From positions 2,731,855 through 2,795,854 of the forward strand of contig JAEMBT020000006.1 in NCBI GenBank assembly GCA_018873245.2: DNA of 64,000 bases, in the 5' to 3' direction. The DNA comes from Archegozetes longisetosus (lineage: Eukaryota > Arthropoda > Arachnida > Sarcoptiformes > Trhypochthoniidae). Made by a program: the position numbers and the translations under genes. Positions 24,385 to 35,410 of this stretch are shown in pieces. The notes under the pieces are model-generated. The model had not been told where the DNA came from and did no database searches. It saw only the letters and a list, made by a program, of their open reading frames with translations. Each line of letters starts with the position of its first letter. The stretch's first letter is position 1.

Positions 24385-25008
24385 ATGAGACAAACTTTTC
24401 TTCTTTTGGTAGTACTTCTGCCTATTTGATGTGAAAGTTCCTGTAGAGAAGAAAGAATGTGCTCTAATTAAAGGACAACCGCTGCAGGTTAAAATTACTT
24501 TTGAGTCGAGTATGTTCATTAAAAATAAGTTACTTTTCAAACATAACTTGAGGAAAGTTATTTCAAATTTTGCAAATTTTACTGAAGCTTACCCAAAAGA
24601 ACGCCAATTCAAAGATGTTAAGGACGCGAGCGCTCGCGTATTTATCGATGGATACAGAAATAGATATAACTATGATTTGACTAATATCGAATCGTTTTGT
24701 AAAAGCCAACCCAATGATTGTCCACTGGTCTTCCATAAGAATTACACGATGGATGCCGAGCTATTCTTATCAGCAGATGACGGACAGGCACATAGCTATG
24801 CCTTTGGCAGTAGAAACGTAAGAAAATCGCTATATAATTGAAGAAAATTCTGAGAAATTTTTCATGAGCTACTAATTTAATTATATCTTAATTTTTTAAA
24901 TAATAGGGTAAAACTCGAATTTATTTCAATGTAGTTTTAGAATCTTCGAACGGTGGAACTGTTATCGGAGACGTTGTCGCTGATATGGATATTCAGGCCG
25001 CAAATTAA
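24385..25008 (+). pseudogene. ML-domain protein copy 2, frameshifted near the signal peptide
   Basis: The body is clearly ML: VPVEKKECALIKGQPLQVKI, then TFES; a 75-bp GT-AG intron leads to YPKERQFKDVKDASARVFID, SFCKSQPNDCPLVFHKNYT, LFLSADDG; a last intron leads to GKTRIYFNVVLESSNGG and IGDVVADMDIQAAN, stop at 25006-25008. The start MRQTFLLLVVLLPI (24385) looks like a signal peptide but hits TGA at once. The downstream body, beginning DVKVPV, is in the frame one base away, with no intron site between. Compared with copy 1, the segment holding the first intron and the first signature Cys is missing. Either this is a pseudogene caused by a small deletion, or there is an assembly error or an unusual start. 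The rest of the frame is well preserved, so the lesion would be young. AATAAA is at 25094-25099. Confidence 0.8.
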
Positions 25009-25833
25009 CTAGTAGTAGAATACACTAAAAAACTCCAAACTTAAATAGAAGAAAATGACATATTTCTTATAATATATCATTTGTTTTAAAACAAATAAAA
25101 TCTATATTCGAAAGTAGAAATCTTTTATTTTAAAAAATAAAACGTCGCTCTTCTCATAAAATAGATTCAATTTGAATATTAGTTAATTTTGAAAATAAGT
25201 ACAAGAATTGAAGTTCCCGTTCACTATGCAATCATCTTTGTGTAAAAATTAGAGAAAAGAAAATTAAACAACACAATCTTTGAATTCATAAATTTTATCG
25301 AAATAGATCTATTCGTGATTGAAAATAGATTTGTAAAATTTCTCTTACAGTTTATAGCGACACAACATTAAAAATTTAATTATCTCAGTATTCTAGCAAC
25401 TATAGTACACAGATATTCTATTTCTTGTTCTGAAAGCTAATCCTGAATTGCAAACATGTCTGAACAGATATTTTTCATTTGATTCGGCCATTACATCAAC
25501 ACTTAGAGTATCAGTTTTAGGCACAAAGCGATTAAGCGGTATCTAAGTTTTGTTGATTTTGTTAAATGATCAATGTCATTGAGAATAATTTAGTTGACGT
25601 ATAAGATAAACTTTCTACTAATCTTAATCTTGAAATATTTGTTTCGTATACCTACAGTTTTGAGAATAAGACAGATTTTTCTTGCGTAGGCCGTTTTTTG
25701 CCTTTCTTGTTGTGCAATTGATTTCGAATTCCGAGATATAATATAATAGTAAATAAACACAATTCCTCAATTATTTCATTTTAAGATGCATTCTTTAAAA
25801 TCAACTATTAAATTATTAAGATGAAAATGATAT
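25009..25833. other. intergenic between ML copies 2 and 3
   Basis: AT-rich with no gene or repeat recognised apart from the ML2 polyadenylation signal at 25094-25099. Confidence 0.4.
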
Positions 25834-26146
25834 AAAAGAATAGAAGTGCCATCATGCTAAGAAGAATCAATACTCTCATTTAAAGATAATCTTTAAAAGC
25901 TAAAGTCACTTAAAAGCATAAGAGCTACACATTAGACGAATCATTACTATTATCAGCCGATAACAGGGAAAGTGGTCACTAAATATTAACAATTATATAT
26001 AAAGCTTGATAAAATCTTTGACTTTTAAATTTTGTTGAAGATTGAGTAAAACTTTAGTTCTCTTTTGGCAAATTATGAAGTCATCTACTGGTGAGACAGC
26101 TATTACGGAAGTTATCACTGTTTTCAACATTCAGACCCTCATTTAA
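25834..26146 (+). pseudogene. ML-domain relic, copy 3
   Basis: Three islands in order match the ML genes. At 25834-25860, KRIEVPSC then an in-frame stop matches KRIEIPSC of copy 1, with nucleotide similarity continuing to about 25915. At 25921-25980, SYTLDESLLLSADN matches NYTMDAELFLSADD of copy 2. At about 26075-26146, KSSTGETAITEVITVFNIQT then stop matches ESSNGGTVIGDVVADMDIQ. Most of exon 3 is deleted. It is a dead gene, 0.8 kb downstream of copy 2 in the same orientation. Confidence 0.75.
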
Positions 26147-27057
26147 TAAATAGAAAGTTTTATATATGTCCCAAACAAGCTGTTGAAATTCAGAAAATTT
26201 TGTTCTTTAATTCCCAAACAGATTATTCAATAGTAAATAAGGATATAATAAAAATTCAGATTTAGCTTAGCTCAACAATTTTTCACCATTGAGAAGTAAA
26301 CAGATTCATATAAATTATCGAATGAGTTAACTGACTTTTCAACTAAAAAATGTGAACCATATCTCTCATAAACTAAATTCTCTTCCAAGTTGACTTTAGT
26401 CTGGAGTGTATTTATGATCCCAAAATATTTTATTGCTATATGTATTTAATATAACTGAATCTTTAAATTTTTGTTACAGCTTTTACCATACTTTTGTTAA
26501 GGTTTCGTGTGATTTTTATTTTATTGAAAAATCTTTAGTTGAATCAAAAAATAAATGAATTTTTCTTGATTTAAAATATAAGCTCTGTGCAGGAATAATG
26601 TGTAAACTGAAAATTTCTGAAAATCACATCGAAATGATAAGAATAAATGAATCATCATAATTATTCTGTTGCTTATGATTTTTAAATAAATTTCAATTAT
26701 TTTTCATGACATTATTTGCTTTTGATGATTAAGTTTTTCCTTATTTGAATGGAAAACATATTCTTTACATGCTGATGATAAATAACTAAAAATGAGCTAC
26801 TGAGCTGTGCAGGTCAATATAAAAATATTTAATCATTAGCAGGAAGTGTACATAATCGATAACTCTGTACCTAAAATTTATTTTCAAATACCTGTTTCGA
26901 TTTGAATAATTTCTCAAACAAATAAAAAATAGAGCTATTATATAGACAATCTATAAGCCAAATAATCCCATTCATAGTAAGAAGTCGTTGTCCTTTCGAA
27001 ATAAGGTAAATCTACTTACGGACAATTATTTTCCCCCTTGTTACTCAACTAATATTC
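26147..27057. other. intergenic between ML relics
   Basis: No coding exon or repeat that I can support in this AT-rich stretch. Confidence 0.4.
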
Positions 27058-27266
27058 ATTGAACAACCACTTAATGCTAAGATCACTTTTGAATCAAGTG
27101 AGTATCGAACAACTATATCGAAATATTCCTTAATCTGTAAATATAGTCTCCGAAATTTCTGTTAATTTTCTCATAATAATAATTTAAGCACTCGAAAATA
27201 GCTTATCTTGACGAACGAGAATTCAAATATGTTAAGGACCTTGAGGTCCATATTTAACTCGTTATC
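27058..27266 (+). pseudogene. ML-domain relic, copy 4, cut by the MULE element
   Basis: Bases 27058-27097 read EQPLNAKITFES and end at a GT donor, matching exon 2 of copies 1 and 2. After AG at 27200-27201 the frame reads YLDEREFKYVKDLEVHI, matching YPKERQFKDVKDASARVFI of copy 2 exon 3. Similarity runs out where the MULE starts (27267). No ML sequence was found on the far side of that element. Confidence 0.72.
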
Positions 27267-27440
27267 GGACAGTTCGTCCAAAGACAATTCGTCCAATGAC
27301 AATTAGTCTAAAGATAATTCGTCCAATGGGACAATTCGTCTAATAGAGCAATTTGTCCAATAGACATTTAGTCCAATAGATAATTCGTCTAATAGACAAC
27401 AAGTCCAACGGAAAAATTGTCCAATAGGTTATTTTGACTG
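27267..27440. repeat. left subterminal array of the MULE
   Basis: About ten imperfect units of the type gacaattcgtccaat / agtccaatag follow each other with 14-17 bp spacing. The same motif occurs inverted at 33415-33560. Unit divergence and variable spacing rule out a CRISPR array; such subterminal arrays are probably transposase binding sites. Confidence 0.75.
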
Positions 27441-27457
27441 AAAATTTGTCTGCGCAG

Positions 27458-27616
27458 GTGGATACTTAGGTCCATAGTAATTAATAGGATAATGTCCGAT
27501 ATAACTGATTTCCCACCTCTATATATTATAAAGATGTAAGCCCAGAACTTGATATGGATCTGGTAGTTGTTCTATTGGCACTTTAGTATTGATTAACATG
27601 GACCTGGGTATCCACA
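27458..27616. mobile_element. small TIR element (159 bp)
   Basis: gtggatacttaggtccat (27458-27475) is inverted as atggacctgggtatccac (27599-27616), two mismatches in 18. No coding content. It sits between the MULE left array and the larger palindromic element. Confidence 0.65.
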
Positions 27617-27647
27617 TGTGCGGAAAATTCACAGTCAAAATAAACTC

Positions 27648-28960
27648 ACAAGGGCAGGGTCTCAACTGCCTGTCACCGATTTCGACCAAAATTTGATAGT
27701 TTGTTGATTTTGGGTCACATATTACGAAAACCTGAGTAACTTTTCCCCAATCGCTCTAGATGAGAAAATATTGATATTCAAAGTACTCTAATATATGTAC
27801 TAAGTATCGTTGTAATACTTATGTAATAATGAGCCAATTTCCTAATCGCTTAAAACTATAAAATATCAATCTTAAAATTTCAAAATATTTATTAAAATCA
27901 GAATAATAATACAAACTTTCTATAGATTTTACAGTAAAGTTTAAACATTAGAATGATAATGGAAATCCATTAAAAAAGTACTGAAAACACAATAATTGCT
28001 CACATCAGCTACATTTGATAAACCACTACAATGGGAACAATCTAAATTGCATGAGGTCTCGCTAAATGAAAAACAAATCTGATTTAGTTTAACCATATTA
28101 TAAATTAATATAGATACTGCTTGTGACTACTGAGGCATTTAGGTCAAGAAGTCGCCTTATATACTTTTGAGAAAACTTCGAGAAATTTCTAGAAATTTTG
28201 AGATTATATTTAATAATAATATGGAAACCTGTAGTAAGTTCTAGAATTTCTAGTAAATTCTGGAATCCTATAGTTAGTTCTGGAAATTTCTGCATTTTCA
28301 TGGAATAATCAAGAACATTCTTATCATATATATAATTACTTCATTACGAATTTTGTGATAAAACTGATTAAATTGTTAAATTTTCAATTTTGCAAATTGA
28401 ATTTCACAAATGAATAAACTTCCTTATAAAGCTTTAAAATAGCTTCAACTTGATACCATTTTCAAGTAGTTCGTGCTCTTAGTTTAAAAGTTACGCTCAA
28501 ATGAAATTTTCAGAATTTCAAGTTAGATGCGCTATAATTATGAGCTCATAAATTTTTTGATCAAACAAAATACAAGTATTCACTTATTTTTAAAGTAGTT
28601 TTGATTCCAATCGTCAAAACTTGAGTTCAATTATCGGTTTTTTCTGTACATGTTTACATTGATTAGGTTGGTGCTTTTGAGAATTTTGATTAACGGCTAT
28701 GTAAAAATTTTCTTGCTAGCCTATAGTTTATTCATAAAAAATCTCATCAAAATTACTTAAGGTTTAGGGGTATAGAATGCTCAAAAATCAAGGTTTTGCA
28801 AACAGCTGTACATTGAATAAGGGTGCTTTGAATATCAATATTTTCTCATCTAGAGCGATTGGGGTAAAGTTACTCAGGTTTTCATAATATGTGACCCAAA
28901 ATCAACAAACTATCAAATTTTGGTCGAAATCGGTGACAGGCAGTTGAGACCCTGCCTTGT
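27648..28960. mobile_element. non-autonomous TIR element with about 140-bp arms
   Basis: 27648-27787 and the reverse complement of 28824-28960 are almost identical, starting cagggtctcaactgcctgtc near the outer ends and running through tcgctctagatgagaaaata. The 1.0 kb between has no transposase; the frame at 28098-28301 on the minus strand is not recognisable. The CAGGG start recalls hAT ends, but no 8-bp duplication was found. Near-identity of the arms indicates a fairly recent element. Confidence 0.85.
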
Positions 28961-29102
28961 CAGTCATAAATTATACCCGAGTCTAAAGTTGTCTGGCCTC
29001 TTTAAGACAAGTGTTCAGTTAGTTTTGTCGATTACCTTATTAGCGACCGGAGCCTGAGTAAAGAACTGGGAAAACTTATCTATTAAGTTATCTATCATTG
29101 TA

Positions 29103-31601
29103 CTTACAAGGCAGGTTTCCCAGTCTTGAGACGCCGATTTTGATGAACCTTACAGAAAATCATCATTATGAAAAGTGTATTAGAGATCCAGATTCCATTT
29201 TTGCTGAGCTTAACATTTTGGTCCTTTTATGCTATAAAGTATTTCGTATTTACAGTAAACTAATATAAAGTCGTATGCCGATACTACAAATTGAGTAAAC
29301 AAAGATATACGTTTTGACATAAGATATCTTAAGTTTCATACAGATGATTTATCATTTATTCAGATGAAAAATATTTGAATAATTAAACAATCAAATTTTA
29401 CTGAACGAGGATAAAATAACAAAGCTATTATATTTACATTTAATATTTCAATCTAAAAGTCTTTCAATGTAAAATGTTTATATGAAAACTATTCTTGAAG
29501 AATCATTCGTTCAAAAATAAATGCAAACTAGACTAAATAAATAAGATTGAGTTTTAAGGTATGAGTTGTGAGAACAAAAGGACAGTGATTTACGGTCTGA
29601 CTGATTTCAAACATTTAAAGTAATTTGATTTCATAGCTTATAGTTGAAATTCTCTAATTTTATGCTTCGAAAGTATTTGGAAACTTAATAGTTTTGGTTA
29701 AAAGGAACAACTGCAATTCACTTTAAAACTCTTGGACTACTTTGACGCTAGAACAGTTCGTCATAATGAAATAGATAGACGACACTACATAGTTCGTGTT
29801 GTGTAAATTGAAGTAAACTTTTACTTTGTGTGAGATATTCTGATACAAAATCTCGACTAAAATAGCCAAACTTAATCCATCATCTGTCGCGAAATACTTA
29901 TATGAAACTATATCTTATAAATACAGGAAGTCATTTATTCCAAATGGATACGAAATCATTTGATTGGTGAGTTTGTTTGTTTAAAATTCATCACCTAAGT
30001 TTCACTACTTTCAGGCATCATTGAGTAATGTTTGAAAACTCCTAATTTTGGATTCGAAAGTGAGGGAACGCTTACTTTTGACGAGATTGAGCCTGAAAAT
30101 GAAGATATAGCTTATGAAGACGATAACGAAGATGAATTAGACAAATCAGGCAAAACAATTTCAATTGATAACAAAATAAATGCAATCAAGTATTGACGGA
30201 ATGAAGGAGGAAAGTAAAGAGGTTTAACATCAGTTCAAAGCAGATATCGTTATGTAACTAGTGAGACTCAATTATATAATTGGGAAAAACAAATTGAGAA
30301 ACATGGAAGCAAGTACGATAAACTTCAAAAGATTTGGAAACACACTTTGAATGAGTTTGAGAAAGCGATCGATAAGTTACTACCAATTCACGATCATGAC
30401 CTGCAAAGATGAACTAGAAAAAAGGAAAGGGAGCTAAACTTTGATTTTACAGCCTCCAAGAAATGGATTTGGAAATTCAAGTCAGCTAACAGAATTTGCT
30501 CTTGTAAAATTACGAAATTTGTAACATCAAGATACAAGCTGGAGAGTGAACATATTGCAGCAACAGCTCAATTGTTTGTAGATTCTGCTCTGATTGCGTT
30601 CAGCGACTATAGCCCAAGTCAAATATTCAACAGAGATCAGTCTGGGTTTAATTATGAAATGTGCTCTGGTAGAACTCTGGCTCAAAAGGGTCGAAAAGAA
30701 GTGTTATCTACAGTTATTTCTCTTCATGCAATAAGTTATTTTTTAAAAATCCAGACTACATTCATTCTTGATGGCGAGCTTTTGTCACCATTGTTTTTAT
30801 GCTTAAAAGAAGTATCAGAATTCGGTGCAAGAACTCAAGTCTTCAGACCAGAAAATGTTGCTGTCTATTGCTCATTATCAGGAAAAATGTCTAAAGATCT
30901 TGTTAAAGACTGGTTTTAAGACTATTTTATTCCTTCAATGGACACAAAGGCTCCGCTTTTATTAGATTCGTTGATTGGACAATCAGATCGGAAAATGCTC
31001 GAAGATCTTTTAACTGATGACAAGACAATCAACATCTTAAAGATTCCACCAAAACAACCTCACTTGTTCAACCTCTTGACGTTTACTTTTTTAGGCAGTG
31101 GAAAATTATGGAAAGAAAGTTTTTTGAGCGTGTATTATTGGATGATACTGATCTGAATCTCAAACAGCGTAATAACACTATTAAGTTACATTCACATATT
31201 CATCATCAACTTTCTTCTCCGCGTTTTCGACTCATGATAAGATATGCTTGGTTAAAGCCGGATATTTAACCCAAAATCCTGACCGCTTTGATAATGTATC
31301 CAAAGTTTGTTTTAAATTTGTCGATTCAGTTTGTTTCGAAAACAATAGTCAATGCTCAGAAGGTGTGTTTATCTTATGTAGTTGGTGTAAAAGATCATTT
31401 TGCTTCACCCACTATTATATTGAATACTATTATTGTAATGAGTTACTCAATTGAATTAAAATTTCAAAATTTGAATATAAGGTATAAATTAACTGCTCAG
31501 CAGAAACTGAACCGATATTTTTGATACAGTTTTCATAAAGATTATTCTCAGTAAGTTTCATCAAAATTGGCATCCCAACGTTGGAAAACCTCTCTTGTTA
31601 G
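29103..31601 (+). mobile_element. pogo/Tigger-type transposon with TA target-site duplication
   Basis: 2,499 bp flanked by TA (29101-29102 and 31602-31603). The ends are inverted over about 70 bp: the left cttacaaggcaggtttccca followed by ccgattttgatgaac matches the reverse complement of the right end (ctaacaagagaggttttcca followed by ccaattttgatgaaac). The size and TA duplication fit Tigger/pogo. The transposase inside is broken. The insertion lies inside the MULE, so it is younger than that element. Confidence 0.85.
30057..31455 (+). pseudogene. pogo/Tigger (CENP-B-type DDE) transposase, degraded
   Basis: Collinear fragments of a pogo-like transposase: NAIKY-stop-RNEGGK near 30180, KKWIWKFKSANRI, then SQIFNRDQSGFNYEM (the N-x-D-x-SGF core of the DDE_1 domain), LLLDSLIGQSD, and, in another frame, VQPLDVYF near 31075. 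At least four in-frame stops and one frameshift are seen. The tail has CSWCKRSFCFTHY, a Cys/His knuckle seen at the end of such proteins. It is inactive. Confidence 0.8.
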
Positions 31602-31764
31602 TATACTAAGTTGCCACTCATTCCTTAGCTGTCGGCTTTAGTTATTCCCAAATCGCTGGTTCTAATAGTGTAGTCTTAGTAGCCCTAGTAGTTAACAAGT
31701 AGGATTTACTCAAACGCGCTAACATTTATGTATAGCTTTTCTTTTTTATAAAGTTATATTGAAA

Positions 31765-33158
31765 ATGTCTCTAAACGAAGAAAGCAGAAACATCTGCGAA
31801 ATAGTAAAGACAGAAAAGAACAAAGATAAACTTGTACACGAAGGTTTAATGTATACTCTTCGAACCAAACAGATCCGTAAATTTGACTCTAGATTAGTTT
31901 ATTACTGGAGATGTGAGATTAGATCATGCAAAGGAACTGCAATAACAATTGTCGAGAATGATATCCACATTAAGCAATATGGGCAAGAGCATACTACACA
32001 CGCAGCTCAAGCTCATCGCGCAAATGTTGCAAAAGCTATTACTTCTTTGAAAAGAAAGGCAGAAAATAATCAAGATAAGCCATCAAAGTAGTTCAGGAAG
32101 TTATTTCAGAAATAGATCAAGAAATTTGCCCTTACCTTCCGTCACAATCTAGTCTAAAGAAAACGGTCAAAAGGACTAGAAAAAATAATGATCATCCGGA
32201 ACCAATAAATCTTGATGATTTGCAGATTCCAGATGAACTATCTAAGACTCTTACAAATGAATTATTCTTAATCAAAGAATCTAGTGTAGGTGACGACAAA
32301 ATTCTAGTTTTTTCAACTGTAGCTAACTTGCGATACTTATCACAAGCTCAATATTGGGTGATGGATGGAACCTATAAGGTTGTTCCTACTATCTTCAGGC
32401 AACTCTATAGTATTCACGCACCAGTAGGTGCTCTGGGAAGAGAAAGAATTCTTCCATTAGTGTATTGCTTAATGTCTCGAAAAAATACTGAGTGTTACAC
32501 TCAACTTTTCCGTGATATCGTTGACTTTTCTGCTGAATATGACATTGCTTTATGTCCACAAATGATTATTACAGATTTTGAATTGGCTGCGATCAGTGCA
32601 TCAAAGTCAGAATTTACAGAAGTTAGTAACAAAGCTTGTTTTTTTCACCTAGGACAAGCTGTGTATAGAAAAGTGCAGAATTTCGGCCTCCAGACAAAAT
32701 ATGGAACTGATGAAAAAGTCTCAATGATAGTTAGGCAGTTAGTTGCTCTAGCTTTTCTTCCACCAAGTGATATTCCAAATGCTTTCCTACAGTTAAAATC
32801 AACTATTCCAGATGAATTAGTTCAGCTTTTTGATTACTTTGATACAACGTATGTTCGAGGACCAGTGCGTAGAATAGTAAATATGAGAGAAAATAGATCG
32901 CCACCTACATTTCCCCCATCACTTTAGTCGGTACACGACAGGGTGGAACTAGGAATTCCACGAACACAAAATAAAATAGAAGGTTGGCATCATCGGTTTG
33001 AAGTTTTGGTTAGTGGATCACACGTTGGGCTTTTTAAAATTATTAAAGAACTACAAAAAGAACAAATGAATACAGAAAAAGAAATCGAAGATGTTGTACG
33101 CGGTGCAGAACGGCCTCAGGCATCGAAACAAGTTCAAGAACGTGAAAACGTATCTTAA
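31765..33158 (+). pseudogene. FLYWCH/MULE transposase, nearly intact
   Basis: The N-terminal part has a FLYWCH-type zinc finger: LMYTLRTKQIRKF, YYWRCEIRSCKGT, then EHTTHAAQ with the His ligands. After a single frameshift near 32088 (the other frame reads VVQEVISEIDQEICPYLP) the MULE domain follows: YWVMDGTYKVVPTIF (first Asp), QMIITDFELAAI (second Asp), CFFHLGQAVYRKVQ (the C-x2-H of the domain) and QNKIEGWHHRF (the Glu). An in-frame TAG at 32925-32927 separates the last two parts. Thus all three catalytic acids survive, with only two lesions seen. The ATG at 31765 follows an upstream in-frame TTG. Confidence 0.85.
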
Positions 33159-33414
33159 ATATATTTGAATCTGAAAATACCTACACTGTTATTGATCTTT
33201 TACGTGCTTATGCTCATAACGTTCACTTGTAATATAGTATTTCATATTTTCAAAAATTAATATATTGGCTTTTATGATTCTTTTTATTCAATAAAATTTT
33301 ATTGGTTTTTTAACTATTCAGTAATATTTTAATTTTCTAAAAAATTGATTTTAAAAGTTTTCTCTTTTATGTCTAAAAAAATATTTAATTGTTTAATAAT
33401 CATTTTATATAGAG

Positions 33415-33560
33415 TCCATTGGACCAATTGGTCTTTGGACAAATCGTCCTATTAGACAAATCATCTTTTAGACAAATTATCCTTTGGACGAATTGTTCAT
33501 TAGTCGAATTGCCATTAGACGAACTGTCCATTGGACGAATTGTCATTGGACGAACTGTCC
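33415..33560. repeat. right subterminal array of the MULE
   Basis: Units such as ggacgaattgtcattgg and ttagacaaatcatc repeat with about 15-bp spacing and are the inverted counterpart of the left array. The outermost unit, the reverse complement of ggacagttcgtccaa, marks the element end. Confidence 0.75.
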
Positions 33561-33781
33561 TAGATCCATTTTTTATTTGTTATTTTATTTATTAAGGTTT
33601 TTTGAAGTAAATTTAATCAAATTTGAGATTTTCAATTTAAGTACTAAATACCACAATTTTTTATTTTATAAATTTTATAATTTATTTTTATTTTTCACAC
33701 ATTCATTCACACGAAATACATTAAGCGTGCTCATAGGCGGATGGCCTCTCCATTGTTGGATTGTGATACAAGTCTAGCTGG

Positions 33782-34150
33782 AGGTGGACGTGGCTTGAAA
33801 ATTTTATTTGTCATGTCATGCTGATAACAAATATATATAAATGTAATTGCTACATCAGCTTTACGGAAAATAAAAGCCAGTCAAAGTTTTGAAAAATCGA
33901 ATTTTGAACGTTTATAACTCCGCCCACCGAAGGAATTTTGAGAATCCGCTTGCATATTTTTAAACAGTACATTTAGGTAAAAATTTAAGAAAATTTTGGT
34001 GGGTGTGGCTAACAACTTTTTGGTGGGCAGAGCTTAGAAGTGGCCGGAGATGGGTGTGGCTTAGACTTTTTGCTTGTCCAGTCATACTGATAATAAATAT
34101 ATAGATATGTAATGATTTCCCCAGCTTCACACAAAAGTAAAAGCCAACCT
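33782..34150. repeat. dispersed repeat, GTGGGTGTGGCTTAG family, copy 1
   Basis: Two internal direct units (33782-33880 and 34050-34147) share ggtgg-cg/tgtggctt, gtcatactgataa, aaatatata, atgtaat and aaaagccaa. The segment 33895-34150 recurs inverted at about 52200-52470, including the word ggcggagttat. No coding content; superfamily unknown. Confidence 0.75.
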
Positions 34151-35410
34151 AGAAAGTCTTTCTGGCTTAATATAAATTCAAAATTTTCGAATCAGCTTGA
34201 GTCTTACCTAGACTTAATTTGGAATCAACTCAGACTTGACTCGTGCGGAGTGCTAATGCCGCATATTCAAAAACAATGCTCTATGATAGAATAGCAACCT
34301 AAAGTGATACGTTGTCTACTATGCTTTCTAACTTCATATTATATTGGATATCAAGAAACTCGTTTCATGTTCATTATAGTATTAGAAGCAAATTAGAAAT
34401 GAAATTCAGACACTAATTAGTGCTCCTCAAAGGGATATTGACACTCGAACGGCTTTTTTATTTTGCTATTTATGATCATTGAGTTTTCAAATATACAGCT
34501 CTGCCAAATGAACTTAGAGTCAGTTTGAAATATTTTTTGATATCAAAATTGCTGATCAAATAAACCCCATTTATTATTGATTCTATTGTATTGTCTATAA
34601 ATAAATTCGTTTATTGTTTCATATAATCTGCTCATTTCTAAACAACTATAAAGTATTTTCGGTATTAATAAACTTTTGAAAACCTAAACGAGGTATTCAA
34701 TAAACAGCTTTGAACACAACTTCAGTTTCAGATTGAAAACAGACCACATAATTTATACTTTAAACATTCAATATGTGTAAAAAGCAGTTTATTTACTTCA
34801 ATGGATAAGAAAACTATTAATTTCGTAATCAATTGCTTCGAATATGAAAATGTGATGCGAGATTAGTAAAGCCAACAGTTTAGAGGGAATTAAAATTGCA
34901 AAAAGCGGAGAGGGAAGTGGGAGAAAAAGTGGGACACAATTTACACATTAATTTCCCACTATCAAACTCTAACTCTTTAGGAAACTTTCAAATTGCAACA
35001 TTTATTTTAGAGTTTAAAGTATTTTTGATTGGTGGCATTGCAAACCAATATCAATTTATCAATAAAAAGCCATTCGTCACAAAAAAACATGCTTTATGTT
35101 GCCATGTTTTGAACTTTATTCGCTTTTTTAGGGAATGCACTATGATGTTTTTAGCGAAAGTGGGGAAAAAGTGGGAATTACGATGAAAGGGGGAAAGTGG
35201 GAAAATTAAATATGCTTTTGAATGATCCTTAGTTCATGATTAATGCAGAAATCAATCAATCTGCCAAAGTGGGAAAGCCAATCAAAAGTATGTTTTTACC
35301 TCCTCTTGTTTGAAATTAGTGTGAGATTAGTTAGTTTGAAAAAAATTTATATGAGAAATCATTTTTGTGGAAAAGAGCTTATCGATTGAATAGTGTTCAT
35401 AAGACTAAAA
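34151..35410. other. non-coding, upstream of the HSD17B12-like gene
   Basis: 34890-35300 contains repeated agtgggaaaa-type words in direct orientation (34915, 35158, 35196, 35272), related to the gtgggaaatccca stretches at 41385 and 44515. The frame 34896-35186 lies inside this repeat and is not believed to be a gene. The remainder is AT-rich DNA. Confidence 0.45.

Larger units (their letters stand above)
27267..33560 (+). mobile_element. Mutator-like (FLYWCH-MULE) DNA transposon with nested insertions
   Basis: Both ends begin with the inverted ggacagttcgtccaa: the left at 27267, the right as the reverse complement ending at 33560. Behind each lie long arrays of degenerate gacaattcgtccaat units (27267-27440 and 33415-33560, mutually inverted). 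The transposase (31765-33158) sits in the right part. Two TIR elements (27458-27616 and 27648-28960) and a pogo element (29103-31601) lie within. Removing them leaves roughly 2.4 kb, reasonable for a compact MULE. No target-site duplication was recognised, so the outer limits rest on the inverted ends. Confidence 0.75.

Noticed and set aside
27267..27440. Regularly spaced short repeats that resemble a CRISPR array
   Set aside because: Units are degenerate, spacing varies, the array is inverted at the other end of a MULE, and the genome is eukaryotic.
31288..31524. Hydrophobic frame near the pogo 3' end
   Set aside because: Overlaps, in another frame, the Cys/His tail of the pogo transposase.
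34896..35186. 96-residue frame MQKAEREVGEKVGHN...
   Set aside because: Lies in agtgggaaaa repeat DNA, lacks any family feature and has no splice context.
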